Shown here: one piece after another, positions 43,377 to 52,675 of the stretch
Layout: every line of letters starts with the position of its first letter
How positions within the stretch are numbered: the first letter of the stretch is position 1
Assembly (NCBI RefSeq): GCF_030386795.1
Contig: NZ_JANUQM010000008.1
Location: 1 to 64,000, forward strand
Reading direction: 5' to 3'
From: Streptomyces sp. S.PNR 29
Lineage (GTDB): Bacteria; Actinomycetota; Actinomycetes; Streptomycetales; Streptomycetaceae
DNA length: 64,000 bases
The notes under the pieces: model-generated
Told to the model about the DNA's origin: nothing
The model's database searches: none
Seen by the model: the letters and a program-made list of their open reading frames with translations, nothing else
Position numbers and translations under genes: made by a program

Positions 43377-45497
43377 GTGACCGGCACGGGTGATCCGGCC
43401 ACGGATGCCGCGGAACTGGATGCGGCGTTCGCGGAGACGGTGCGCCGGACCGGTGCGTCCGTCGGCGCTCTGTACCTGCTCGCGCCCGACGGGCAACTGC
43501 TGTGTCTGGACGTGCTGTGCGGGGCGCCGGCCGAGTTCGCCGCACCGTGGGCGAGGGTTCCGATCACCGCTCCGGCACCCGTGGCCGACGCGGTCCGTGA
43601 GGACCGCATGGTGTGGGTGGGCAGCCAGGAGGAGATGGCGCACTCCTATCCACGCACCGCGATGGTGCTTCCCTACCCGTTGGTGCTGGCCGCCGCTCCG
43701 GTCACCGGCGTCCGGCGGTGGGGGACGTTGCTGCTGATGTGGCCGGCCACCCGTCCGCCGTACATCACCGGACGGGAGCAGGGGCACATCGCGTCCAGCT
43801 GCCGACGTCTGGCCCGGCTGCTGGAGGAGGCCGTCGAGCAGGGCAGGCCCCCCGTCCACGGCGAACGGCCGCGCGTCGTACCCGTCGGAACCGGTCGCCG
43901 GTCGGTGAGCCCGGCGATGGCCGCCGCCGACTTCGCCGAGCGACTGCCCGGCGGAAGCTGTGCCCTGGATCTGGAGGGGCGCATCACCTACGTCAGCTCC
44001 GGTGCCTGCGAGCTGCTGGGCCGCGACGCCGACCAGCTGCTGGGCACACAGCCGTGGCAGTCCCTGCGCTGGCTCGACGACCCCATGTACGAGGACCGCT
44101 ACCGCGCCGCGGTGATCAGCCGCGAGCCCGTTTCCTTCACCGCCTGCCGCCCGCCGGAACAGTGGCTGGACATCCACCTCTACCCGGACGCCAGCGGCAT
44201 CAGCGTCCGTATCGTTCCCAGCGGCGCACAGCCCCCGCCCGCACCGGCGCCCCGCCGGTCCACGCGCACCGCCACACCGGCCCGCGCGGGTCAGCTCTAC
44301 CAGCTCACGCACCTGGCCGCCGCGCTGACCGAGGTCGTCGGCGTACAGGACGTCGTCGACCTGGCCGCCGACCAGATCATGCCCGCCTTCGGCGCCCAGG
44401 GCCTGGTCCTGTCCGTCGCCGACGCCGGCCGGCTGCTGATCGCCGGGCACCGCGGCTACGCCTCCGACACCATCGCCGGGCTCGACGGCCTGCCCCTCGA
44501 CACCGTCTTCACCCCGGCCGGGCGGGCTCTCGACAGCGGCATCCCCGGCTTCTTCGCCGACCCACAGGAAATGCGGCGCAGCTACCCCGGAGCGCACCAG
44601 GCCGGCGGCAAGCAGGCCTGGGCCTTCCTGCCGCTGATCATCTCCGGCCGGCCCGTCGGCTGCTGCGTCCTGTCCTACGACAGCCCTCACGCGTTCCCGG
44701 CGGAGGAACGCGCCGTTCTGACCTCGCTCGCCGGGCTCATCGCCCAGGCCCTCGACCGCGCCCGCCTGTACGACACCAAACAGGACCTCGCCCACGGCCT
44801 CCAGCAGGCGCTCCTCCCGCGCACCCTGCCCGAGGTCACCGGTCTGCGGGTCGCCGCACGCTACCTGCCCGCCACCCGGGGCATGGACATCGGCGGCGAC
44901 TTCTACGACCTGATCCGCCTCGGTGACACCGTGGCCGCGGCCGTCATCGGCGACGTTCAGGGCCACAACGTCGCCGCCGCCGCTCTGATGGGCCAGGTCC
45001 GTACCGGTGTCCACGCCCACGCGACCCTCGGCACGACCCCCGGCCAGGTTCTCTCCAGAACCAACCGGCTTCTCACCGACTTCGGCCCCGACCTGTTCAC
45101 CAGCTGCCTCTACGCCCACCTCGACTTCGCCCGCCGGCGCGTCAGCCTGGCCAGCGCCGGCCACCCGCCACCCCTCCTGCGCCTGCCCGACGGCGACACC
45201 CGGCCCGTCGTGGTCCCTCCCGGACCGCTCCTCGGGATCGACCCCGGCGCGGTCTTCCCGGTGACCGAGATGCCGCTGACGCCCGGGCTGATGCTGGCCT
45301 TCTACACCGACGGTCTCATCGAGACACCGGGCGTCGACCTCGACGACTCCATCGCCCAGCTCGCACACCATCTGGCCCAGGCCGACGACCGGGACCTGGA
45401 CCTGCTCATCGACGACTTGCTGAGGAAGACCAGCGCGACCGGGCAGCGCATCGACGACATCGCCCTCCTCGTGCTGCAGCACGGAAGGAGCCGTTGA
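43377..45497 (+). CDS. GAF-PAS-GAF-SpoIIE phosphatase regulator
   Basis: A 706-residue signalling protein: an N-terminal GAF-like domain (about 1-150), a PAS domain (about 180-280), a second GAF domain (about 300-460) and a PP2C/SpoIIE phosphatase (about 475-705; GGDFYDL, GDVQGHN, YTDGLIETPG). Unlike the gene at 33931 it has no C-terminal HATPase domain. It should dephosphorylate an anti-sigma-antagonist in response to a signal. The start is GTG 43377, preceded at good distance by AAGGAGG (43364-43370). It converges on the CocE-type gene, with 24 nt between stops. Confidence 0.9.
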   Translation: MTGTGDPATDAAELDAAFAETVRRTGASVGALYLLAPDGQLLCLDVLCGAPAEFAAPWARVPITAPAPVADAVREDRMVWVGSQEEMAHSYPRTAMVLPYPLVLAAAPVTGVRRWGTLLLMWPATRPPYITGREQGHIASSCRRLARLLEEAVEQGRPPVHGERPRVVPVGTGRRSVSPAMAAADFAERLPGGSCALDLEGRITYVSSGACELLGRDADQLLGTQPWQSLRWLDDPMYEDRYRAAVISREPVSFTACRPPEQWLDIHLYPDASGISVRIVPSGAQPPPAPAPRRSTRTATPARAGQLYQLTHLAAALTEVVGVQDVVDLAADQIMPAFGAQGLVLSVADAGRLLIAGHRGYASDTIAGLDGLPLDTVFTPAGRALDSGIPGFFADPQEMRRSYPGAHQAGGKQAWAFLPLIISGRPVGCCVLSYDSPHAFPAEERAVLTSLAGLIAQALDRARLYDTKQDLAHGLQQALLPRTLPEVTGLRVAARYLPATRGMDIGGDFYDLIRLGDTVAAAVIGDVQGHNVAAAALMGQVRTGVHAHATLGTTPGQVLSRTNRLLTDFGPDLFTSCLYAHLDFARRRVSLASAGHPPPLLRLPDGDTRPVVVPPGPLLGIDPGAVFPVTEMPLTPGLMLAFYTDGLIETPGVDLDDSIAQLAHHLAQADDRDLDLLIDDLLRKTSATGQRIDDIALLVLQHGRSR

Positions 45498-45521
45498 ATC
45501 CCCAGGGGCGCCGTCGTCCCT

Positions 45522-47576
45522 CTAGAGCAGATCGCGCGGCACCTTCTCGTTCCAGGTGCGGGAGAAGACCCGGCGGCCGGCCTCGTACGCGTCCAGCGTC
45601 GCGTCCACGAAGAAGTCGGTCTCGTCGCACCGGAGTTGGGTGTGCGTTACCACTCGCACGTCCCAGTCGTCCCGCCGGAACCGCATGGTCCAGGTGGATT
45701 CCCCGCCGACCGAGGTGAAGTCGTCGGCGACCGCCGTGTAGCGCTCGTGGGCGCGGCGGCCGGCCTCCAGGCCGATGTCCTCGAAGCGGACCGTGCCCCG
45801 GTCCTTCACGATGTCCAGTTCGGAGTGGTAGCCGACCAGGTCCCGCTTGACCTCCCAGCGCTCCTCGGGCGGCGTCACCTGGCTCGCGACGATCGGTGGC
45901 GTGCCCTCGGGCTCGGCGAAGGGGCTGGGCGGCACCTCGTCGGGTTCGTCCACCGGTCGCACCGGCAGGGTGAGCGTGCTGGAGCGCTCATGGACGCTGA
46001 GCAGCGCGGGCTTCGGCGGCGGCCAGGCGAGGGGCCAGTAGGACGTGGAGAGGGACAGCCTGATGCGGTGCCCCGGCGGGAACGCCTGCGCCACTCCGTT
46101 CAGCGGGATGGTGGCGCGGTAACGCCGCCCCGGTTCCAGTGGCTCGGGGGACTCCGTACTGTCGCGGCGGGTCAGGTTCAGCAGGCCGTAGGAGACACGG
46201 GTCGCGGCGCCGTCGGGGCTCACGTCGGACAGACGCGCGGCCACCATGGCGACCGGTTCGCTGACCGACAGATCGAGCTCCACACTCGGCGAGCCGAGGA
46301 TCTCCAGCTGTTCGGTCAGGGGCTCGCTGTCGAAGACGAGGGAACCGCCGTCCTCCTCGCGCTGGTCGTACGGCAGGTCCGGTGGCGCGTTGTACGAGGC
46401 CCACTTGCCCGCGAACTGGCCGACGGACAGCGGCGACTGCACGGTCATCGCTTCGCCGTCGGGTGCCTCTCCCGCCCCCGTCGCGTTCCGCGCGGCTTCC
46501 TGTGGAGGTTCGATCCTGTGCCGGCTGAGCGGATGCGTGACCGGCCGGATGTGGGGGGAGGGCCAGTCGGGCTCTCCGACCCAGCGCCCCGGCCGCTCCT
46601 CGTACGACGTGGAGGGCGGCACGCTGTCCTGCATCCACGTCCGCAGCATGGGACCGTCCATGACGCCGTTGTCGACGCCCTTCAGCCAGTGGTCCCACCA
46701 CCGTACGACCTCCTGGAGGTAGCCGATGGCGGGGCCGGGCTCCCCGAGGTGGGGGAACTTGTGCGACCAGGGGCCGATCAGTCCCTTGCGGGGCACGTCG
46801 AGGTTGCCGAGCAGCCGGGTCACGGCGTTGGAGTAGCCGTCCGCCCATCCGCTGGAGGCCAGGACCGGGCAGAGCACGCTCTTGTAGTCCTCGCACACCG
46901 AGGCGTGCCGCCAGTAGTCGTCACGGCGCTGGTGGCGCAGCCACTGAAGGACCCAGGGCTCCGTGTTCTCCAGCCGTTCGTGCCACATCTCGCGCCAGCG
47001 GTCGCCGACCACGGCCGGGTCGGGCGGACAGGTGCCGTAGGCGAACATGGTGCCCGCCTCGGCAAGGTTGTCCGACAGCAGGGCGCCGCCCATGTAGTGC
47101 ATGTCGTCGGCGTGCCGGTCGTCGGTGAAGGAGGCGATGACGATGGCCTTCAGGCTCGGCGGCCGGCGGGCCGCCACCTGCAGCGCGGCGAACGCGCCCC
47201 AGGAGATGCCCATCATCCCCGTACTGCCGTCGCACCACGGCTGCTCCGCCAGCCAGGCCAGGACCTCCTCGGCGTCGGCCTGCTCCCGCTCCAGGTACTC
47301 GTCCCGCAGCACGCCCTCCGAGTCGCCGGTGCCGCGCAGGTCGACGCGGACGCAGGCGTAGCCGTGTCCGGCGATGTACGGATGGTGGATCGAGTCCCGT
47401 ACGGCCGTCAGATCGCGTTTGCGGTACGGGATGTACTCCAGCACCGCCGGCACCGGCTCGTGGTCCGAGGAGGTGGGGCGCCAGATGTGCGCGGAGAGCC
47501 GGACCCCGTCGGACATGGGGATCGTGACGTGTTCTTCTTCCTTCGTCGCGTACGGCAGGTTGGTCACGTAACGCAT
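45522..47576 (-). CDS. CocE/NonD-family serine hydrolase (X-Pro dipeptidyl-peptidase S15 type)
   Basis: A 684-residue hydrolase with the S15 layout: an alpha/beta-hydrolase core with the nucleophile Ser in GISWGAF, a VDLRGTGDSEG loop, GPWSHKFPH near the catalytic His, and a C-terminal jelly-roll domain from about residue 340. Family members cleave Xaa-Pro dipeptides, ester or amide drugs, or acylated side chains. The start is ATG 47576; GTG 47585 nearer to AAGGAG is possible. It lies 16 nt after an ATP-grasp ligase and the two are clearly one operon, so it may cleave the product of that ligase or a related amide. Confidence 0.9.
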   Translation of the reverse strand: MRYVTNLPYATKEEEHVTIPMSDGVRLSAHIWRPTSSDHEPVPAVLEYIPYRKRDLTAVRDSIHHPYIAGHGYACVRVDLRGTGDSEGVLRDEYLEREQADAEEVLAWLAEQPWCDGSTGMMGISWGAFAALQVAARRPPSLKAIVIASFTDDRHADDMHYMGGALLSDNLAEAGTMFAYGTCPPDPAVVGDRWREMWHERLENTEPWVLQWLRHQRRDDYWRHASVCEDYKSVLCPVLASSGWADGYSNAVTRLLGNLDVPRKGLIGPWSHKFPHLGEPGPAIGYLQEVVRWWDHWLKGVDNGVMDGPMLRTWMQDSVPPSTSYEERPGRWVGEPDWPSPHIRPVTHPLSRHRIEPPQEAARNATGAGEAPDGEAMTVQSPLSVGQFAGKWASYNAPPDLPYDQREEDGGSLVFDSEPLTEQLEILGSPSVELDLSVSEPVAMVAARLSDVSPDGAATRVSYGLLNLTRRDSTESPEPLEPGRRYRATIPLNGVAQAFPPGHRIRLSLSTSYWPLAWPPPKPALLSVHERSSTLTLPVRPVDEPDEVPPSPFAEPEGTPPIVASQVTPPEERWEVKRDLVGYHSELDIVKDRGTVRFEDIGLEAGRRAHERYTAVADDFTSVGGESTWTMRFRRDDWDVRVVTHTQLRCDETDFFVDATLDAYEAGRRVFSRTWNEKVPRDLL

Positions 47577-47592
47577 GAAACCCACGTGCTCC

Positions 47593-48888
47593 TTACTCTC
47601 GCGGGGCTTCGTCGAAGGCGAGGCCCAGGGCGGCCACGCAGTGGTCGTACTTCTCCCGCAGCTCCTCCTCGTTCGCCCCGCCGGTGAAGATGTGGGCCAG
47701 CTCGTAGCTGTAGCTGTCCTGTTGGGGGAGCTCAGAGAGCCGGCTGCCCTCCTCGGGGACCACGTCGACGCGTACGCCCGGGATCTCCCGTTCGATGCGG
47801 GCGATGTCCTCGGGCCCGGGTACACGGCGTACCACGCCGTCGGTGAACCAGCGGTGGTACCACTTCGCCGCCATCGCGTACGGGCCCTCGCGGTGCGGCA
47901 TGCGCGGGTCCTCGCCGAGGGCGAGGCGGACCATGCAGTGGTGGTTCGGCACACCGTCGACGTACTGGAACAACTCGGCGTGCGACTGGGAGTGCCGGGG
48001 GTTGATCTCCAGCAGGCTGATCTGCTGCGTCCGCGGGTCGTAGAAGTACTCGATGCTGAAGGTGGCCGAGTCCATCCCGATCTGCCGCATCACGCGCTCG
48101 GAGACGTCGTGGAGCTGCGCGATGACCGGTTGCGGCAGTGTCGAGGGGTACTGGTGGCGCAGGAAGCACGGGGAATCCGGGTAGTTGATGGAGTCCAGGA
48201 CCCCGTAGACCGTCACCTCGCCCTGGTGGACGTAACCCTCCACGGCGACCTGGACACCGGACATCGACTCCTCCGCCAGACAGACCTGGCCGCCGATGCC
48301 CTCCATCTCCGGCGGCAGGCCGATGCGTTCGAGGATGTCCTCGAAGGGACGGCCGATCCGGGCGATGCCCTCGCGGATCTCGGTGACGGCCGTGCGGAAC
48401 TCCTGCTCGTCCCGGACGCCGAAGGCGAGTTCGGAGGAGTAGGAGAGCGCGGGCTTGACCCACATGGGGAAACCGACGTTCTCGGGTGGGCGGGGCGGCT
48501 CGGCCGCCAGGTCGACCCTGTCGAAACGCGGGTGCCGGTCAGTGACCTTCTGCTGCTCCAGCCGGCTCCAGTACTTGTGTTCGCACTTGACCACCGACTC
48601 CAGGCTCGTGCTGCGGGTGCCGTACTGCCGGCTCAGGATCGGGACGAGGGTGCTGACCGGGAAGTCCCAGTAGCCGACGATCGCGTCGATGCTTCCCTCG
48701 AAGGCGTCCAGCACGCTCCGGGCCTTCTCGATCAGCGTGGGCAGGTGCACCTCGCCGATCTGCAGTTCCTCGATGGTCAGCAGCTGGTGGAAGCGCAGTG
48801 AGCGGGCTCCCGGCACTTGCCGAAGCGTCGGCAGATTGGCCTCGTCCAGTCCCATCACGAAGACGTTCTTCACCTTCTCGTCCGGCAC
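47593..48888 (-). CDS. ATP-grasp carboxylate-amine ligase
   Basis: A 431-residue ATP-grasp enzyme. The central domain (about 120-320) includes MWVKPALSYSS and the metal-binding end EINPRHSQSHAELF. The N-terminal part is a short Rossmann-like domain (NVFVMGLDEANLP). Members join a carboxylate to an amine through an acyl phosphate, for example L-amino-acid ligases and carnosine-synthase-like proteins. Substrates are unknown. The GTG at 48888 follows GGAAGGAG. It is followed closely by the S15-type hydrolase gene. Confidence 0.85.
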   Translation of the reverse strand: MPDEKVKNVFVMGLDEANLPTLRQVPGARSLRFHQLLTIEELQIGEVHLPTLIEKARSVLDAFEGSIDAIVGYWDFPVSTLVPILSRQYGTRSTSLESVVKCEHKYWSRLEQQKVTDRHPRFDRVDLAAEPPRPPENVGFPMWVKPALSYSSELAFGVRDEQEFRTAVTEIREGIARIGRPFEDILERIGLPPEMEGIGGQVCLAEESMSGVQVAVEGYVHQGEVTVYGVLDSINYPDSPCFLRHQYPSTLPQPVIAQLHDVSERVMRQIGMDSATFSIEYFYDPRTQQISLLEINPRHSQSHAELFQYVDGVPNHHCMVRLALGEDPRMPHREGPYAMAAKWYHRWFTDGVVRRVPGPEDIARIEREIPGVRVDVVPEEGSRLSELPQQDSYSYELAHIFTGGANEEELREKYDHCVAALGLAFDEAPRE

Positions 48889-49129
48889 GGCTCTCCTTCC
48901 GACGACCTCAGGCGGGCGGCCCGGTCTTCCAAGATCGTCGGAGTACCCCTGCACGCGGTGGTCAATCCGGCCCGGACCGCCGCTCGCCCCCCGCACGCCC
49001 CCCGGCCTGGCGGACGAGGGCGCTTTCACCCGTTCGCGGACGGCAGCCGTTCATCAGGTCGGTCGACGCGCGATTGTCAGTGGCGGGTGTCACGCTGATG
49101 TCACACAGGACCTGCGAAAGGGAATCGCC

Positions 49130-49927
49130 GTGATCACCACCGATCTCACTCCCGGCTCCCCCTGTTGGCTCGACCTCGGTGCCCCCGACGTCCCGGCCGC
49201 GGCGGCCTTCTACGGCGCGGTGCTGGGCTGGGAGTACGAGTCCATGGGCGAGGGGGAGGACATGGAAGGAGGGATCTTCCGGAAGGACGGCAAGACCGTC
49301 GCCGGGCTCGGCAAGCTCACCGAGGAAGGGGCGCGCTCGGCCTGGATGATCTACTACAGCGTCACCGACGCGGACGCCACGACCCAGGCCGTGGAGCGCG
49401 CGGGCGGCACGGTGCGGGTGGCACCGAGAGACCTGGAGGACTGGGGTCGGATGGCGCAGTACAGCGACCCGCTGGGGGGCCAGTTCGCCGTCTGGCAGCC
49501 GGGGAAGGACACGGGCTTCGAGCTGGCGGACGAGACGGGCTCGCTCTCCTGGACCGAGCTGTACACGAGCGACGCCGCGGCCGCGAAGCAGTTCTACGGC
49601 GATGTCTTCGGCTGGCAGTACAGCGACATGGAGCTGCCGGGAGGCTCAGGCACGTACACCCTCATCACCCCCGCCGGGCTTGCGGAGGAGCGCATGCAGG
49701 GCGGCCTCATGGAGGTCCGCAAGGAGGACCTCGCCCTGGCGAACGGGCGGCCGTACTGGCACCCGGTCTTCGCCGTCGCCGACTGTGACGCCGCGGTCGC
49801 GAAGGTCACCGAGAACGGCGGCAGCGTGCAGATGGGACCGGAGGACGCGGAGGGCGTGGGCCGGCTGGCCGTCTGCCTGGATCCGTCCCAAGCGGACTTC
49901 GTGGTGCTCACCCCGGCCCGCGGCTGA
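49130..49927 (+). CDS. VOC-family protein with two glyoxalase-like domains
   Basis: A 265-residue protein with two tandem vicinal-oxygen-chelate repeats (about 8-125 and 140-262), each with the CW(L/T)xL...AFYG or TELYTSDAAAAKQFYG opening and a QFAVWQP or ADFVVLTP closing strand. Such proteins bind metal and act as lyases, dioxygenases or resistance proteins. The role is open here. The GTG at 49130 follows GAAAGGGA. It converges with a small gene on the other strand. Confidence 0.88.
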   Translation: MITTDLTPGSPCWLDLGAPDVPAAAAFYGAVLGWEYESMGEGEDMEGGIFRKDGKTVAGLGKLTEEGARSAWMIYYSVTDADATTQAVERAGGTVRVAPRDLEDWGRMAQYSDPLGGQFAVWQPGKDTGFELADETGSLSWTELYTSDAAAAKQFYGDVFGWQYSDMELPGGSGTYTLITPAGLAEERMQGGLMEVRKEDLALANGRPYWHPVFAVADCDAAVAKVTENGGSVQMGPEDAEGVGRLAVCLDPSQADFVVLTPARG

Positions 49928-49953
49928 GCGCGGCCTGAGCTCCCCGCCGGGCG

Positions 49954-50226
49954 TCACACTCCGGGCCAGGTGTCGGCGGCCTCCTCCGGCTTGATGTCCG
50001 CGAACTCCCACCAGGCGAGCGGCAGCCAGTCTCCGTCGACGAAGCCGTCGACGGATCCCCCGGTGCCCCGTATGGCCACCTTGGTTCCTTCCGGATACGT
50101 GGTGCCGGACAGGCCGGACACCGGGACGAGGAGCGTGCCGAGTCGTCGTCGGGACAAGGTTCTTGATCCTTCCGAAGTGGTCTGGAAAGGGACTTTGCAG
50201 TCTCTAGATGCAAATCTTCTCATCAT
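49954..50226 (-). CDS. Small hypothetical protein
   Basis: A short protein whose last 60 residues look truly coding: GTLLVPVSGLSGTTYPEGTK, then VDGDWLPLAWWEFADIKPEE. Start uncertain: ATG codons at 50226 and 50223 are possible, and a later start near the GTLLVPV segment is equally likely. It ends 26 nt from the VOC gene stop on the opposite strand. Function unknown. Confidence 0.5.
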   Translation of the reverse strand: MMRRFASRDCKVPFQTTSEGSRTLSRRRLGTLLVPVSGLSGTTYPEGTKVAIRGTGGSVDGFVDGDWLPLAWWEFADIKPEEAADTWPGV

Positions 50227-50372
50227 GCACGAGTCTGGAGTATGAGCCAAGGCACAGAAGACCGGTCGAGCTGCAGGGTTGGGCCCTGATGCCGACGGAT
50301 GCAGCGGGTCCTCCCCGGCGTCGCCGTTTCCCTCTGTGAGTGAACAACCACACCCAGTGGAGGTGCTCGAGG

Positions 50373-51512
50373 ATGAGGGCCGTCGTCTACAAGGGACCGT
50401 TCGAAGTCGCGATCGAACAGGTGGAGGATCCCCGGATCCAGCACCCGAACGACGTGATCGTCCGCGTTACGTCCACCGCTATATGCGGGTCGGACCTGCA
50501 CATGTATGAGGGCCGCACGGCCGCCGAGCCGGGGATCGTATTCGGCCACGAGAACCTCGGCGTCATCGAGGAAGCGGGCGACGGTGTGACGTCGCTCAGC
50601 CGCGGAGACCGCGTGGTCATGCCCTTCAACGTGGCATGCGGCTTCTGCAAGAACTGCACGGCGGGTTTCACGGGCTTCTGCCTGACGGTGAACCCGGGCT
50701 TCGCCGGCGGTGCGTACGGCTACGTGGCCATGGGTCCCTTCGTGGGGGGCCAGGCCGAGTACGTACGTGTACCGTACGCCGATTTCAACTGTCTGAAGCT
50801 CCCCGAGGGCACCGAGAAGGAAACCGACTTCGTCCTTCTCGCGGACATCTTCCCGACGGGCTACCACGGCAACGAGCTGGCCGACGTGCGCCCCGGGAAC
50901 AGCGTCGCCGTGTACGGCGGTGGTCCGGTCGGACTGATGGCCGCCTACTCCGCGATGCTGCGCGGCGCCAGCAAGGTGTTCGTCGTCGACCGGGTGGCCG
51001 AGCGGCTGCAGAAGGCCGAGGAGATCGGAGCCATACCGATCAACTTCACCGAGGGCAACCCGGTGGAGCAGATCCAGGAGCAGACCGGAGGTGAGGGTAC
51101 CGACAAGGGCATCGACGCCGTCGGATACCAGGCGCAGGCACGCGGCGAGGATCGTGAGGAGCCGGCGATCGTACTGAACTCGCTGGTCGAGACGGTCCGG
51201 CCGACGGGCGCTCTCGGTATCCCCGGCCTGTACGTCCCGCGCGACCCGGGCGGGCCTGACGAGCAGGCCAAGCAGGGCATGCTGATGGTCGCCATCGGGC
51301 GTCTGTTCGAGAAGGGGCTGCGTCTGGGGACCGGTCAGTGCAACGTCAAGCGCTACAACCGTCACCTGCGTGACATGATCATCGAGGGGCGGGCGACGCC
51401 CAGCTTCGTCGTCTCGCACGAGCTGCCCCTCGACCAGGCGCCGACGGCGTACGAGAAGTTCGACAAGCGAACCGAGGGCTACACGAAGGTCGTCCTCCAC
51501 CCGCACGCGTGA
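50373..51512 (+). CDS. Zinc-dependent alcohol/formaldehyde dehydrogenase (glutathione-independent FDH type)
   Basis: A 379-residue medium-chain dehydrogenase. Catalytic zinc ligands are in ICGSDLHMYEG and GHENLGVIEE. The structural zinc cluster region reads ACGFCKNC with a further Cys after it. The nucleotide site is YGGGPVGLMAA, followed by VFVVDRV. The insertions and FPTGYHG are typical of the glutathione-independent formaldehyde dehydrogenase group. It probably oxidises formaldehyde or another aldehyde with NAD. The ATG at 50373 follows GGAGGTGC. A strong terminator follows the gene, so it is likely a single-gene transcript. Confidence 0.9.
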   Translation: MRAVVYKGPFEVAIEQVEDPRIQHPNDVIVRVTSTAICGSDLHMYEGRTAAEPGIVFGHENLGVIEEAGDGVTSLSRGDRVVMPFNVACGFCKNCTAGFTGFCLTVNPGFAGGAYGYVAMGPFVGGQAEYVRVPYADFNCLKLPEGTEKETDFVLLADIFPTGYHGNELADVRPGNSVAVYGGGPVGLMAAYSAMLRGASKVFVVDRVAERLQKAEEIGAIPINFTEGNPVEQIQEQTGGEGTDKGIDAVGYQAQARGEDREEPAIVLNSLVETVRPTGALGIPGLYVPRDPGGPDEQAKQGMLMVAIGRLFEKGLRLGTGQCNVKRYNRHLRDMIIEGRATPSFVVSHELPLDQAPTAYEKFDKRTEGYTKVVLHPHA

Positions 51513-51533
51513 CGGTGTCTGTCCCGTCGCGCC

Positions 51534-51561
51534 AGGGGGCCCACGCAACAGTGGGTCCCCT
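51534..51561 (+). terminator. Intrinsic terminator after the formaldehyde-dehydrogenase-type gene
   Basis: An 11-bp stem (51534-51544 with 51551-51561, one G-U pair) around a GCAACA loop, followed by CCTTT. It lies 22 nt after the stop codon and is the clearest terminator in the window. Confidence 0.8.
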
Positions 51562-51668
51562 CCTTTGCGGCAGCCCGGGCCGCTGAACAGCCGCCGGCGT
51601 TCATCCGTATTCCTGTGTCGTACACCTGGCCGCTGATGCGGCAGGAACACCTGGATACGGAGAGGCAC

Positions 51669-52187
51669 GTGTCACGGCACCCCGAGCTGTTGCAGCACCC
51701 TACGACAGGACGCACCGGCCGTACCCCGCGCACCGCACGCCTGGTGCGAGACGTCGGCCTTGCCGCGGGTCTGGCCCTTCTTCCCCTGGTCGCCGCCTGC
51801 AGCGGTGGTGCGGGCGGCGCCGCGGCCGGCAGTGAACCGTCGAAGGTGTCCGCCACCCCGGCCGCCGGTGCCGTGGCCCCCGCGAAGGTCGAGGTGATCG
51901 CCGATCTGACCGGGTGCAAGGCCAAGATCCGGACCGATGCCGACGAACTGCGCGAGGGCGTGTGCCACACCGGGAAGGGCGACTACCTGATCACGACCTT
52001 CCCCGAGGAGAAGTACAAGGAGACCTGGCTGGAGAGCGCCGCCCTGTACGGCGGCAGGTATCTCGTCGGCTCGCGCTGGGTCGTCTCCGCGAAACCGGCG
52101 ATGCTGGAGCACCTTCGCTCCAGGCTCGGCGGGACCATTCAGCAGCTGCGCGGCATGGGGCCCACAGGCGCCCCGAGCGGGTCGTAG
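51669..52187 (+). CDS. Small lipoprotein
   Basis: A 172-residue secreted lipoprotein. A basic N-terminus and hydrophobic segment (residues about 28-43) end in the lipobox LVAAC with Cys44. The mature part starts with a low-complexity Ser/Ala/Pro linker and has a compact domain with two Cys residues (LTGCKAKI, EGVCHTG), probably a disulfide. The GTG at 51669 is chosen because GGAGAGG precedes it and it places the signal peptide correctly. Function unknown. Confidence 0.8.
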   Translation: MSRHPELLQHPTTGRTGRTPRTARLVRDVGLAAGLALLPLVAACSGGAGGAAAGSEPSKVSATPAAGAVAPAKVEVIADLTGCKAKIRTDADELREGVCHTGKGDYLITTFPEEKYKETWLESAALYGGRYLVGSRWVVSAKPAMLEHLRSRLGGTIQQLRGMGPTGAPSGS

Positions 52188-52193
52188 ACCGGA

Positions 52194-52366
52194 TCACTGC
52201 TGAGGGCGGGACTCCTGCTGAACCTCACCGTGCCCGTTCAGGGCTTGCGTCGCCTGGTGCTGGGTCTCCTCGGCCACCTCGCGGGCTTCCGCCACGACGT
52301 CGCCGCGTTCACGTACCAGACTCTCGTAGATGGGAAGGCTGTCGTTTCCGGTCGAGTGGGGTGTCA
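52194..52366 (-). CDS. Small hydrophilic protein
   Basis: A 57-codon frame starting with GTG at 52366, preceded by AAGGA at about 9 nt. The product is hydrophilic and probably helical (SLPIYESLVRERGDVVAEAR) with a Gln-rich end. It converges on the lipoprotein gene. Codon use fits a real gene, but it is short. Confidence 0.5.
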
Positions 52367-52675
52367 CAGGGAGTCGTCCTTCTTGCTGTCGTACTTCTGG
52401 GGTGTCCGGTCGAACGTCGAGAAGAAAGTCGTCATGCCTGGCCGACCCGTGCGGCGATTCCGTGACCGATCGCCAGGTAAAACAGACAGGCCGTGATTGA
52501 GGAGAATACGCAGGCTTTCCGTGTTCATTGTGAAAAGATGCTGTGACCACCAGGCTTTCGGTTGTGGCGGGCGTTTTGGCGTGGGGGAGGCCTCTTTATA
52601 AGTCAGCGCACCGCAATGCCGTCACGTTACACGCCCCGGGATGTCCCAAATTTGGGCACGTATTCTGCAACTTCC
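52367..52675. promoter_or_regulatory. Low-GC intergenic region with a 12-bp palindrome
   Basis: About 310 bp without a supported gene, visibly lower in GC than its surroundings. It contains the perfect palindrome CCCAAATTTGGG at 52645-52656, which could be an operator. It lies upstream of the small minus-strand gene and downstream of the alcohol dehydrogenase. No other feature seen. Confidence 0.4.
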
